Assembly (NCBI RefSeq): GCF_016741935.1
Contig: NZ_JAERRG010000021.1
Span: 1 to 64,000 of the forward strand
Direction of reading: 5' to 3'
From: Streptomyces endocoffeicus
Lineage (GTDB): Bacteria > Actinomycetota > Actinomycetes > Streptomycetales > Streptomycetaceae
DNA: 64,000 nt
Shown here: positions 42,189 to 50,048 of the stretch, in pieces
How positions within the stretch are numbered: the first letter of the stretch is position 1
Layout of the letters: each line of letters begins with the position of its first letter
Notes under the pieces: model-generated
Seen by the model: the letters and a program-made list of their open reading frames with translations, nothing else
Database searches by the model: none
What the model was told of the DNA's origin: nothing
Made by a program: the position numbers and the translations under genes

Positions 42189-42733
42189 ACCGGAAGCGTC
42201 GGCCGGGACAGGTCCACCGCGTCGTCGGTGACCACGACATCGCCCTCGGTATCCGGCTCGACCATGAGCACCGTGGGGAACGCCATGATCTCGAATGCCG
42301 CGCCCATGGGTTCCTCGTTGCGGGTCTGGGTCACGACCTTCGCCACCGACCGCAGTTCGGCGACCATGGGCGCGGCCAGGTCCTCGTCGCCCACCACGGC
42401 GGCCAGCACCCGATCGCGTCCGCCGGGCATCGTACGGGCGTACTCCATGAACTTCGGCAGCTGCTCCTTGCACGGTCCGCAGGTCGGCGTGAAGAAGCCC
42501 ACCAAGGTGGTCCCGGTCATCGTGGCGCGGCTCAACGGCTCGCCGTCCACGGTGTGGGCGGCGAACTCACCCACCGGCTCGCCGAGTTCGATCGCCGAGC
42601 GTGGCCGGTCGACGGCCCTCGCCGCCAGCAGCTCGCCGTGCTCCCGCAGGCGCTTGATCACGCCCAGGGTGAGGATCAGGTCCAGCGAACACAGTGCCCC
42701 CACGAGCACCACGGCGCTGATCAGGACTGGCAT
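42185..42733 (-). CDS. Membrane-anchored TlpA/MauD-like thioredoxin
   Basis: A 182-residue protein with an N-terminal membrane helix (VLISAVVLVGALCSLDLIL) and an extracytoplasmic thioredoxin fold whose active site is TCGPCKEQ (Cys85, Cys88). In methylamine dehydrogenase systems the similar MauD acts with MauE in forming disulfides. Here it follows a MauE homologue and probably oxidises or shuffles disulfides of the Cys-rich peptide. The start has GGAGG 7 bases upstream and lies 167 bases inside the mauE reading frame. Confidence 0.85.
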   Translation of the reverse strand: MPVLISAVVLVGALCSLDLILTLGVIKRLREHGELLAARAVDRPRSAIELGEPVGEFAAHTVDGEPLSRATMTGTTLVGFFTPTCGPCKEQLPKFMEYARTMPGGRDRVLAAVVGDEDLAAPMVAELRSVAKVVTQTRNEEPMGAAFEIMAFPTVLMVEPDTEGDVVVTDDAVDLSRPTLPV

Positions 42734-43343
42734 GGTTGTTCCTCCCGGATGTCCCGGATATTCCGGATGGCCTTCGGATGGTGTGTGCGCGCGTCGAATC
42801 GGGGATCTGCCGGGCCCTGGACGGACCGAAGAGCTCCGCCAGATCGTCGAGTACGGTCACCAGGGCACCCGCGACGAGCCCGGCCGCCGCCGCCACGAGG
42901 GCTCCCGTCGCCGTCGCCGGAGCCTGGTCCGCCAGTGTCAGCAGGCCGGCCGCCGCCGCGACGGCGGTCAGCACCACATTGCGCAGAAGGTGGCGGCGGC
43001 CGAGCGGGGCCGCCGAGGCCCCGAAGCAGCGGCAGGCGGCGCCCGTTCCCCGCCGTACCGTGCGGGCGATCGCCGCCGCGAAGACGCTCAACAGCCCCGC
43101 CGCGAGGGCCAGTCCGGCCACGGTGGCACCGTCCGACGGCGCGATGAGCAGGGCGCAGACCGCGCCCTCCGCGGTGACCACGGCCCCCGCCGCGGGTCCG
43201 ACCAGCCGAGGTGGCACCACTCCCATGGCGGGCAGCGACTCCACGAAGGCCGTGAACCTGCCCCGCCCCACCGACTTGCTCAGGAAGGCGATCAGGAAGA
43301 CCACGCCGATCATGGCCCGGACCGCGATCACCAGATACTGCAC
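42567..43343 (-). CDS. MauE/DoxX-family membrane redox protein
   Basis: A 258-residue membrane protein with four or five helices over residues 1-175. It shows MauE features: an N-terminal helix (LVIAVRAMIGVVFLIAFLSK), then FVESLPAMGVVP, and a C-x-C motif AACRCFGAS (Cys104, Cys106). MauE transfers electrons across the membrane for disulfide chemistry in methylamine dehydrogenase maturation. The C-terminal 55 residues, overlapping the tlpA gene, are charged and unlike MauE, so the true end may be nearer 42740 if there is a frameshift. The start is GTG with AAAGG upstream. Confidence 0.78.
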   Translation of the reverse strand: MQYLVIAVRAMIGVVFLIAFLSKSVGRGRFTAFVESLPAMGVVPPRLVGPAAGAVVTAEGAVCALLIAPSDGATVAGLALAAGLLSVFAAAIARTVRRGTGAACRCFGASAAPLGRRHLLRNVVLTAVAAAAGLLTLADQAPATATGALVAAAAGLVAGALVTVLDDLAELFGPSRARQIPDSTRAHTIRRPSGISGTSGRNNHASPDQRRGARGGTVFAGPDPHPGRDQAPAGARRAAGGEGRRPATLGDRTRRAGG

Positions 43344-43386
43344 GGCAACCCTTTCAATCGAGGTAGGGGTGCGGGCTGAGCGTGAA

Positions 43387-43427
43387 GGCGGCCCCCGAAT
43401 GCCCCCGTTGGCCACTCGGGGGCCGCC
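43387..43427 (-). terminator. Attenuator-like hairpin between peptide gene and mauE
   Basis: GGCGGCCCCCGA (43387-43398) pairs perfectly with TCGGGGGCCGCC (43416-43427) around a 17-base loop. It lies in the 162-base gap after the peptide gene and before mauE. Partial termination here would give excess precursor over machinery transcript, a common layout in peptide clusters. Confidence 0.65.
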
Positions 43428-43505
43428 TGCCCGCTGTCGTTCAGCGGTGCGCCGCGTACGCCGTCGTCCAGGAGCGGACGGCGGTCAGCGCGGCACTGTG
43501 TGGTG

Positions 43506-43709
43506 TCAGCAGCCCACGCAACCGGTGCAGTCGAAGCCTCCGGCCGAGTTCTTGCAACACCGGGCGTTGCAGCTGCACTGACCGCCGTACTGCCGGTTGC
43601 ACTGCCAGCATTGCGGCCAGCACTGCTTCACCTGCACGGCAGAGGCCTCCACCTGGGGAACGAACAGGCCGAGCAGCCTGCTGCCCATCGTGGTGAGCGT
43701 CCTGTACAT
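43506..43709 (-). CDS. Cysteine-rich secreted peptide precursor
   Basis: A 67-residue peptide with the strongest binding site of the region (AAGGAGG, 6 bases before ATG). Residues 1-24 are a leader with Arg11, a hydrophobic run LLGLFVP and the signal-peptidase-type site Ala22-Ser23-Ala24. The remaining 43 residues hold ten Cys at 30, 34, 37, 45, 47, 51, 52, 61, 64 and 67, with C-terminal CTGCVGC. The even count allows five disulfides. Neighbours are MauE, TlpA, an ABC exporter and an S26 peptidase. No lanthionine, cyclodehydratase or radical SAM enzyme is present. A secreted disulfide-rich bacteriocin-like peptide is the most likely product; metal binding is another possibility. Confidence 0.8.
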   Translation of the reverse strand: MYRTLTTMGSRLLGLFVPQVEASAVQVKQCWPQCWQCNRQYGGQCSCNARCCKNSAGGFDCTGCVGC

Positions 43710-43838
43710 GTCCACCCTCCTTCCGTCGAGTCCGGCCCGGCTCCGTGGACTGGGCACGGGCCGATGTTGGATCGAGCCGACAGACGGCGCCTGCCGACTC
43801 CGCCACCATCGCGATCCGGCAGGAGGGATGTCTTGTAC

Positions 43839-43906
43839 GAATGCGACACCGAGAATGCGATACCGAGAATGCGACACCGGGAATGCGACGTCGGGAATGC
43901 GCCGCC
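43839..43906. repeat. 14-bp direct repeats upstream of the peptide gene
   Basis: Four tandem units of GAATGCGACACCGA or close variants (starts 43839, 43853, 43867, 43881) and a partial fifth from 43895. They lie between the AraC regulator stop (43908) and the peptide gene start (43709), on the promoter side. They could be regulator-binding iterons. Confidence 0.85.
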
Positions 43907-43907
43907 C

Positions 43908-44801
43908 TCACTCGGCGAGCAGAACGCTGGTGACCTGATCGGGCAGGAAGTCCAGCGGGTCACCGGGCTTGGAGGACGCCCGGCGGGTTCCGAACCGGCC
44001 CGGTGTGCAGCCGACCCGGTCCTTGAAGGCCCGGGTGAAATGGGCCTGGTCGTAGTAGCCCGCGAGGGCCGCCGCCTCCGCCCACGGCAGACCGCCGTCC
44101 TGTAGGCGCAGCGCCTCCTGCAGCCGCAGCACCTGGGCGAACTGCTTGGGTGGCAGGCCCACTTGCTCGCGGAAGCGCCGCTCCAGCCGTCGGCGGCTCC
44201 ATCCGGTCTCGGCGGCCAGATCCCCCACGCGTATCCGGCCGTGGGTGCGTCCCAGCCGCCGCCACGTCCAGACCACCTCGGGCGCGCACTCCGGCCCGGC
44301 CTGGGCCCGGGCCGCGAACACCCCGTCGAGCAGGGCGAAGCGCGATGTCCAGTCGCGGCACTCGGACAGGCGGCAGAGGAGACGGCCCGCCTCCCGGCCC
44401 AGGAGATCGGCCGGGTCCAGATTGCGCTCCGCCAACTCGGCCATCGGCATGCCGAAGAAGCGGAAGGCCGCGATCGGCGTCAGCATGACCGTCACGCCGG
44501 ATAACTGGCCGGTGTGCTCGCCCAGCGTGGCGGTGGCCCGTAAGCCGTTGATCATTGAGGTTCCGGTGACACACTGGCGCGGATCCACCGCGTCGGCGAT
44601 CCGTATCGGTTCGCCGAATCCGAGCATCACCTTCACCACACCGTCCGGCACCAGCAGCCGACATCGGGGCTGACGCGCGCCGAACCGGAAGCCCCGGTAT
44701 CCCAGCACATGTTCGCGGGCGGTGGCGCCGGGTTTCCTGGTGATCAGTTCTCGCGACACCGTCGCACTCGATAAGCCCCTCGGCGAGTGCTTGTCGTGCA
44801 T
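43908..44801 (-). CDS. AraC-family regulator
   Basis: A 297-residue regulator with an N-terminal sensor (about 10-150, HVLGYRGFRFGARQPRCR, LPDGVVKVMLGFGEP-like) and two C-terminal HTH motifs at 200-285 (IRVGDLAAETGWSRRRLERRF, WAEAAALAGYYDQAHFTRAFK). The start ATG follows GGGGGAAG. It is directly upstream of, and co-oriented with, the Cys-rich peptide gene, with tandem repeats in between. It is the natural candidate regulator of the peptide operon. Confidence 0.85.
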   Translation of the reverse strand: MHDKHSPRGLSSATVSRELITRKPGATAREHVLGYRGFRFGARQPRCRLLVPDGVVKVMLGFGEPIRIADAVDPRQCVTGTSMINGLRATATLGEHTGQLSGVTVMLTPIAAFRFFGMPMAELAERNLDPADLLGREAGRLLCRLSECRDWTSRFALLDGVFAARAQAGPECAPEVVWTWRRLGRTHGRIRVGDLAAETGWSRRRLERRFREQVGLPPKQFAQVLRLQEALRLQDGGLPWAEAAALAGYYDQAHFTRAFKDRVGCTPGRFGTRRASSKPGDPLDFLPDQVTSVLLAE

Positions 44802-44919
44802 TTTGCTTCCCCCTCGTGTCCGTGGATCGGTCACATGAGGCCCATCGTGTCCGGCACGGGGAGACGGGGGCCACAGAGATCAGGCCAATGCGGGCGGCGC
44901 CATCGTCACGGCCGCCGGC

Positions 44920-45816
44920 TCAGGACCGCCCGGTCGCCTGCCGACAGGCACGTACGTAGTCCAGCACCAGGGGACGGTGGTCGTCGGCACGCCGGGCGAG
45001 TGCGTACTGGCTCGGCGAGATGCCGCGCACCGGCCGGGTCACGACGCCGCCCAGGGTGATGAGCGGTGCGTTCCCGCTGGCCAGCAGGCAGACCCCGCGC
45101 CCGTCCACCAGAGCCTCGTACGTCTCCTCGGTACTGGCGATCTCGGCACCGACGACCGGTGGCCTGCCGTCGCGGGCGTCCGTGGCGAGCCAGTAGTCCC
45201 GGAGTGCCCCGGCGCTCGGCGGCAGCGCGAGGAACGGCTCGTCCAGCAGGTCGGCGAAGTCGACCACGTCCCGGGCGGCCAGGGGATGCTCCTCGGGCAG
45301 CGCGACCAGCCGGGGTTCCTGGGCCACCACCACCCAGGTGTAGCGGTCCGGATCGGGCATCGGGAGCCAGATGAACGCGAGGTCGCTGGAGCCGTCCGCG
45401 AGCCCCGCGGTCGGATCCTCCCAGCTCACCTGGCGAAGTTTCATACGGGCGTCGGGGTGCGCGTCGGTGAACCGGGACCTGATCCCGGGCAGCAGACCGC
45501 CGCGGCCCGGGCTGGTGCTCATCCCCACGACGAGTGTCGCCCGTTGCCCGGCCTTGGCCTGTTCGACCGCTTCCCGCGCGGCGTCCCACGCGGCGAGCAC
45601 CTGCTGGGCGTGCGGCAGCAGCGCGGCACCCACCGGTGTGAGCCGGACGCTCCTGCCGTCCCGTACGAACAGCGGCGCGCCGAGCTGGCGCTCCAGCGTC
45701 CGGATCTGCTTGCTCAGCGCGGGCTGCGAGATGAACAGCCGCTCGGCCGCGCGGGTGAAGTGCAGCTCCTCGGCCACGGCGGTGAAGTACCGGAGATCTC
45801 TCCCATGCACATCCAT
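44920..45816 (-). CDS. LysR-family regulator
   Basis: A 298-residue LysR regulator: HTH at 3-62 (LRYFTAVAEELHFTRAAERL, ISQPALSKQIRTLE) and a type 2 periplasmic-binding-like sensor domain. It is divergent from the SDR gene at 45912, a classic regulator-target pair. The start at ATG 45816 fits the domain. Confidence 0.88.
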   Translation of the reverse strand: MDVHGRDLRYFTAVAEELHFTRAAERLFISQPALSKQIRTLERQLGAPLFVRDGRSVRLTPVGAALLPHAQQVLAAWDAAREAVEQAKAGQRATLVVGMSTSPGRGGLLPGIRSRFTDAHPDARMKLRQVSWEDPTAGLADGSSDLAFIWLPMPDPDRYTWVVVAQEPRLVALPEEHPLAARDVVDFADLLDEPFLALPPSAGALRDYWLATDARDGRPPVVGAEIASTEETYEALVDGRGVCLLASGNAPLITLGGVVTRPVRGISPSQYALARRADDHRPLVLDYVRACRQATGRS

Positions 45817-45911
45817 AACCATCGGCTATCACACCGGGTCTTGGACGGGCAAAGGACTTCTCCGCGAGAGTCGACCCCGAAGAGCACAACACCTCCGTGA
45901 AGGGATGTCCG

Positions 45912-46739
45912 ATGGGCAAGGTCTGGCTGGTGACCGGGGCGAACAGTGGCTTCGGCCGGGCGATCACCGAAGCCGCGGTGGCCGCCGGGGACGTGGTCGT
46001 GGCCACCGCACGCCGTGTGGAGGCGCTGGGCGACCTCGTGGCCGCGCACCCCGACCAGGTGGAGGCGCTGCCGCTGGACGTCACCGATATCGCCGGGATC
46101 GAGGCCACCGTGCGGGATGTGGTGAGCCGTCACGGCAGGGTCGACGTCCTGGTCAACAACGCGGGGCGCGGCCATGTCGGCGCGGCCGAGGAGACCACCG
46201 ACGCCGAGCTGCGTTCGCTGTTCGACCTGCATGTCCTGGGCCCCGCCGCCCTGGTCAGGGCCGTGCTCCCGGCCATGCGTGCCCGGCGCTCCGGTGCGAT
46301 CGTCCAGATGAGCAGTATGGGCGGCCAGATGTCCTTCGCCGGATTCTCCGCCTACAGCGCCACCAAATTCGCCCTGGAGGGATTCTCGGAGGCACTGGTG
46401 GAGGAGGTGCGCCCGCTCGGCATCAAGGTGCTCATCGTGGAGCCCGGCGCCTTCCGCACCAGCCTGATGGACAACACCGGCGCCAGCGAGGAGATCGCCG
46501 ACTACGCCGAGACCGTCGGGCCCACCCGGCGGATGACCCGGACCGCCGGGGGCACGGAGCCGGGCGACCCGGCCAGGGCGGCGACGGCGATCCTGACCGC
46601 CCTGGACGCCGAGCGGACGCCGCTGCGGCTGCCCCTGGGCAGCGACGCGGTCGACGCGGTCCTCACCCACCTCGACGCCATCCGCTCCGACGTCACCACC
46701 TGGGAGAAGACCGCCCGCGACACCGCCTACCCGCAGTAG
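45912..46739 (+). CDS. SDR-family oxidoreductase
   Basis: A 275-residue SDR with TGANSGFGRA (cofactor), NNAGRG, MSSMGGQ (Ser) and YSATKFALEG (YxxxK). The longer C terminus and VEPGAFRT suggest the subgroup near retinol-dehydrogenase/YdfG-like enzymes. AAGGG lies 8 bases upstream of ATG 45912. The divergent LysR probably controls it. Confidence 0.87.
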   Translation: MGKVWLVTGANSGFGRAITEAAVAAGDVVVATARRVEALGDLVAAHPDQVEALPLDVTDIAGIEATVRDVVSRHGRVDVLVNNAGRGHVGAAEETTDAELRSLFDLHVLGPAALVRAVLPAMRARRSGAIVQMSSMGGQMSFAGFSAYSATKFALEGFSEALVEEVRPLGIKVLIVEPGAFRTSLMDNTGASEEIADYAETVGPTRRMTRTAGGTEPGDPARAATAILTALDAERTPLRLPLGSDAVDAVLTHLDAIRSDVTTWEKTARDTAYPQ

Positions 46740-46781
46740 GCCCGCGGCGGTCGGGGAGGTCCCGCGGAGGCGGATGGACGT

Positions 46782-46856
46782 TCAGCGCCCGGTGCTGCCG
46801 TCGATGAGTTCACGCAGGATGTCCGCGTGACCGGCATGGCGACCGGTTTGTTCATC
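46782..46856 (-). pseudogene. 3' remnant of a DinB/DUF664-type gene
   Basis: The last 24 codons read TGRHAGHADILRELIDGSTG and a stop, which matches the C-terminal signature of mycothiol-dependent DinB/DUF664 proteins. The rest of the gene is absent, because the isoprenyl synthase fusion gene begins its reading frame (stop 46852) directly upstream. It is a recombination remnant. Confidence 0.6.
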
Positions 46857-49140
46857 CTCGGGGGATGTGGTCCGTTTCCCGCTGGGCGGCGTACCAGCCC
46901 AGTGCGCGCACCATGGCCTTGTGCGGGGTCGGTGGGAGCAAGGGCGCGAGGGCGTCCCAGGTCTTGTCGACGAGTGTGCGGGCCTCGGCCACGCACGCGT
47001 CGACGGCTCCGCCGCGCAGCAGCAGCTCGGACGCTTCGAGCGCACCGGCGTCGGAGCGCTCCCGGAGGGCGTCGCGCAGGCGTCGGCGGTCGGTTGTGTC
47101 GAGGAGGCCGGTGGCGTGGGCCACGGGGTAGGTGACCTCGCCGTTGCGGAGGTCTTCGGCGGGGGAGCGGGTGGTGATGCCCCGCTGGTGTTCGTCGCGG
47201 GTGCACTGCCCGTACAGATCGGCGACGTCGTCGGTGATCTGGTAGGCGATGCCGACGGCCTCGAAGTACTCGCAGATCGCGGCGAGTTGGACCTCGTCGG
47301 CGCCGCCGAGGATCGCGGAGACCTCCGCGGTGCTGCGCACGAGCATGCCCGTTTTCAGCCGGTGGGCGGTGCGGATCTGGTCGAGGAGGGCGTGGGCGTC
47401 ACCGGTCGCCACGGCTTCGTCGAACGCGGTGTGGTGCCCGGCGAGGTCGAGGGCCTGACCGGCGTGGGCGGCGCGCAGGTCCCGCAGATAGAGCCGGTAG
47501 ATGCGCAGCATGGTGCCGGGGTCGGCCTGCGGGACGCGCTGGATGAGGGCGTCGAAGGTGTAGTAGCCGAGGGTGCCGGCGGTGATGGCGGGAGCGGTGC
47601 CGAAGACCTCGTGGACGCTCGGACGGCCGCGCCGGGTGGGGGAGTTGTCCTGGATGTCATCGATGACCAGCGCCGAGACATGGAGGAGCTCGGTGACCGC
47701 CGTCAGCGGTCGGTAGGGCTCGGGGTCGGCGTCGAGAAGGCAGAGTACGGCCGCGGCCACGTAGGGGCGCCAGGAGCGCCCGGGGTTGTCCAGCAGGTGC
47801 AGGAGGGGAGCGGCGATCCCCTGGTGGAGGCGGATACGGGTGGCGGTGTCCAGTCCCGTTCCGTCGCCGATGCCGGTGAGCAGCCCCAGCGCGGTGTCAT
47901 CGGTGGCATCGGTGGAGTAGAGCGCGGCGGCTTCCGCGCGGGCGATGTCGTGGGTGCGGCGCATGTAGTGCTCGATGTCGCCGATGGTGTTGGTCGGGAG
48001 GGTCTGCAGGAATGCCGTGCCGGCCACGGGCGTGGTCCCCATGACACCGCGCACGGTGGCGGGGCTCTCCCACAGGGCGCGTCCGACGAGCAGCGTACGG
48101 ACCTCGCCCTCCGCCGCCGGGGCGATCACCTCGACATCCAGGCCGAGGCCGGGGACGCTCACGCGCACGGCGGTCGGGTAGGTGTTGAGGGTGGCCAGCG
48201 AGGTCCAGTGGCGCACGGGCCGCCAGTCCACGTCGTGATAGCCGACCCCGCCGTCCGGGGCGACCGCCGTGGCGCGGGTGAACTCCAGGGTGGTGGCACC
48301 GGTGGCGGGGTCGGTGTTGCGTGCGTGGACGCAGCTGATCTCCCAGCCGTTGCCGAGCTGGATGCCCGCCCACTCCCAGGTGTGGTCCGGCGTTCCCGGG
48401 GCTCGCCGGACGTCGTAGTAGGTGCTGCCCCAGTCCTGCTCGAACCAGGCGTGCCCCTCCACCCGCTGCTGGGTGCCGTCCGCGCGGCGCAGGGTCCCGT
48501 GGGCGTGCAGCCGGGGCACGAAGTACGACGTCATCGTGTCCGCGCCGGTCGGCAGCCGCCCCGGGTAGCACCCCTGGGCGTCGAACTGCGGGACCGCCGG
48601 CTTGACGGGGGTGAGGACGAGCTCGAAGCGTTCCTCGTCCTGGAAGGCCAGGCGGTAGCCGCCGTCCTCCTCGCGGCGCAGCGCGGCCGGCTCCCCGAAG
48701 GAGATGTCGAGCGTCTCGGCCGAGTCCATCACCGGCTCGGTCAGCATCCGGTCGGGCAGCAGCGGGCCCTCGGCGAGGGCCTCCGTCAGCGCCTCGCGTA
48801 CCCGCTGATCCAGCGCGGTGTCGCCGAGGAGCGTGTCGTGGACCGCGCGATGCATGGTGGGCGACATCCAGGCGCGGTGGGAAACCCCTGCCGGGCCCGA
48901 GCACGTGGACACCAGGCCGTACCCGGGACGGGCGGCGCGGTCCCGCACATCGTGGTGTTTCAGGAAGCTGACCATCCACGTGTACGTGTCGCCGCTCTCG
49001 TCGCGCAGATGCCCGTTGAGATACCACGCCTCGGCGCCGACCGAAGGGTGCGGCGCGCCGAAGGGCGCCGAGCCGGTGGTGTGCTGCGGCGCCGGCCGCG
49101 AGGGGCGCTGTGCCATGGAACGGGACGGGGAGGTGGTCAT
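46852..49140 (-). CDS. CrtC-like lipocalin domain fused to an isoprenyl diphosphate synthase
   Basis: A 762-residue bifunctional protein. Residues about 35-385 resemble the CrtC/AttH lipocalin-like fold (VEGHAWFEQDWGSTYY, WEWAGIQLGNGWE, SYFVPRLHAHG). Residues about 435-755 are a trans-isoprenyl diphosphate synthase with both Asp-rich motifs, DDIQD (494-498) and DDVAD (637-641), and the surrounding helices. CrtC-like domains hydrate or protonate double bonds, and the synthase makes C15-C20 prenyl diphosphates. A single chain that makes and then modifies a prenyl chain is the inference. No other terpene gene is adjacent. The start ATG 49140 has a weak binding site. Confidence 0.8.
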   Translation of the reverse strand: MTTSPSRSMAQRPSRPAPQHTTGSAPFGAPHPSVGAEAWYLNGHLRDESGDTYTWMVSFLKHHDVRDRAARPGYGLVSTCSGPAGVSHRAWMSPTMHRAVHDTLLGDTALDQRVREALTEALAEGPLLPDRMLTEPVMDSAETLDISFGEPAALRREEDGGYRLAFQDEERFELVLTPVKPAVPQFDAQGCYPGRLPTGADTMTSYFVPRLHAHGTLRRADGTQQRVEGHAWFEQDWGSTYYDVRRAPGTPDHTWEWAGIQLGNGWEISCVHARNTDPATGATTLEFTRATAVAPDGGVGYHDVDWRPVRHWTSLATLNTYPTAVRVSVPGLGLDVEVIAPAAEGEVRTLLVGRALWESPATVRGVMGTTPVAGTAFLQTLPTNTIGDIEHYMRRTHDIARAEAAALYSTDATDDTALGLLTGIGDGTGLDTATRIRLHQGIAAPLLHLLDNPGRSWRPYVAAAVLCLLDADPEPYRPLTAVTELLHVSALVIDDIQDNSPTRRGRPSVHEVFGTAPAITAGTLGYYTFDALIQRVPQADPGTMLRIYRLYLRDLRAAHAGQALDLAGHHTAFDEAVATGDAHALLDQIRTAHRLKTGMLVRSTAEVSAILGGADEVQLAAICEYFEAVGIAYQITDDVADLYGQCTRDEHQRGITTRSPAEDLRNGEVTYPVAHATGLLDTTDRRRLRDALRERSDAGALEASELLLRGGAVDACVAEARTLVDKTWDALAPLLPPTPHKAMVRALGWYAAQRETDHIPRG

Positions 49141-49388
49141 ACCGGAAACCTAGACGTCCACCGCCCGCGCACCGGGTTCCCCCGCACCGGCCCCACCGCA
49201 TCGGATGAACGCACAGCCCGGGTATCGGGTCGTCACCGTGCCTTCGAGACCCCCGGCTCGTTATGGCGCAACGCCAAGGGGAGGAGGCCCTCGATCGCAC
49301 TCGCCGCCCTCCTCGCCTTCCACTTCCGCACCCGGAACACCCTCGGCAAGACCGGGCGGCGCTCGCCGGGCCCCACGGGCGTTCCCGG

Positions 49389-50048
49389 TCAGCCGCGCCG
49401 GTCGCCGTCGTCCAGGTAGTGCAGCACCGCGAGCACACGGCGGTTGGCGCTGTCCGTCGGTGGGAGTCCGAGCTTGCTGAAGATGCGGTTGATGTACTTG
49501 CAGACCGCGCGTTCGGTGATGGACAGCTCCGTGCCGATCGCGGCGTTGGACAGTCCGCGGGCCATCAGTTTGAGCACTTCCCGCTCGCGCGGGGTCAGTT
49601 CGGCCAGGGTGTCGGCCCCGGTCAGCCGATTGACCAGCCGGCCGATCACATCGGGGTCGAGGACGGTGCCACCGGCGGCGACGGTCTCCAACGCGGCGAG
49701 GAATTCGGTCACCTCGCTGACACGGTCCTTGAGCAGATAGCCGACTCCGCCGTCGGAGTCGGCCAGCAGCTCCCGGACGTAGGTCTGCTCGATGTACTGC
49801 GAGAGGATGAGGATCGGTGCGCCGGGCCGGCGCCGGCGGGCCTCGATGGCCGCGCGGAGGCCCTCGTCCCGATAGGTCGGGGGCAGCCTGATGTCGACGA
49901 TGGCCACGTCGGCACGTTCCTGGTCGAGTGCCTCCAGGAGCGCGTCGGGGTGGTCGACGGCGGCCACCACCGTGCAGCCGAGTTCGGCCAGCAGGCGTTT
50001 CAGCCCCTCGCGCAACAGCAGCAGATCCTCGGCGATCACGACACGCAT
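49389..50048 (-). CDS. NarL-type response regulator
   Basis: A 219-residue regulator: receiver domain with phospho-Asp52 (IVDIRLPP) and Lys in YLLKDRV, then a LuxR-type HTH at about 145-205 (LTPREREVLKLMARGLSNAAIG). It overlaps the kinase gene by 13 bases and is its partner. The 248 bases between this gene and the fusion gene at 49140 show nothing. Confidence 0.9.
   Translation of the reverse strand: MRVVIAEDLLLLREGLKRLLAELGCTVVAAVDHPDALLEALDQERADVAIVDIRLPPTYRDEGLRAAIEARRRRPGAPILILSQYIEQTYVRELLADSDGGVGYLLKDRVSEVTEFLAALETVAAGGTVLDPDVIGRLVNRLTGADTLAELTPREREVLKLMARGLSNAAIGTELSITERAVCKYINRIFSKLGLPPTDSANRRVLAVLHYLDDGDRRG

Noticed and set aside
42185..43343. MauE/TlpA pair as part of a methylamine dehydrogenase operon
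   Set aside because: No mauA, mauB or mauG homologue is near. The adjacent genes are a peptide, an exporter and a signal peptidase.
43506..43709. Cys-rich peptide as a lanthipeptide, thiopeptide or sactipeptide precursor
   Set aside because: No dehydratase, cyclase, YcaO or radical SAM gene is in the cluster, and the core has few Ser/Thr. Disulfides fit the thiol-redox neighbours better.
43839..43906. Tandem repeats as a CRISPR array
   Set aside because: The unit is 14 bp, there are no spacers, and no cas gene is present.
49141..49388. Possible small gene between the terpenoid fusion gene and the response regulator
   Set aside because: Only Arg/Pro/Ser-rich frames without binding sites or motifs; no supported feature.
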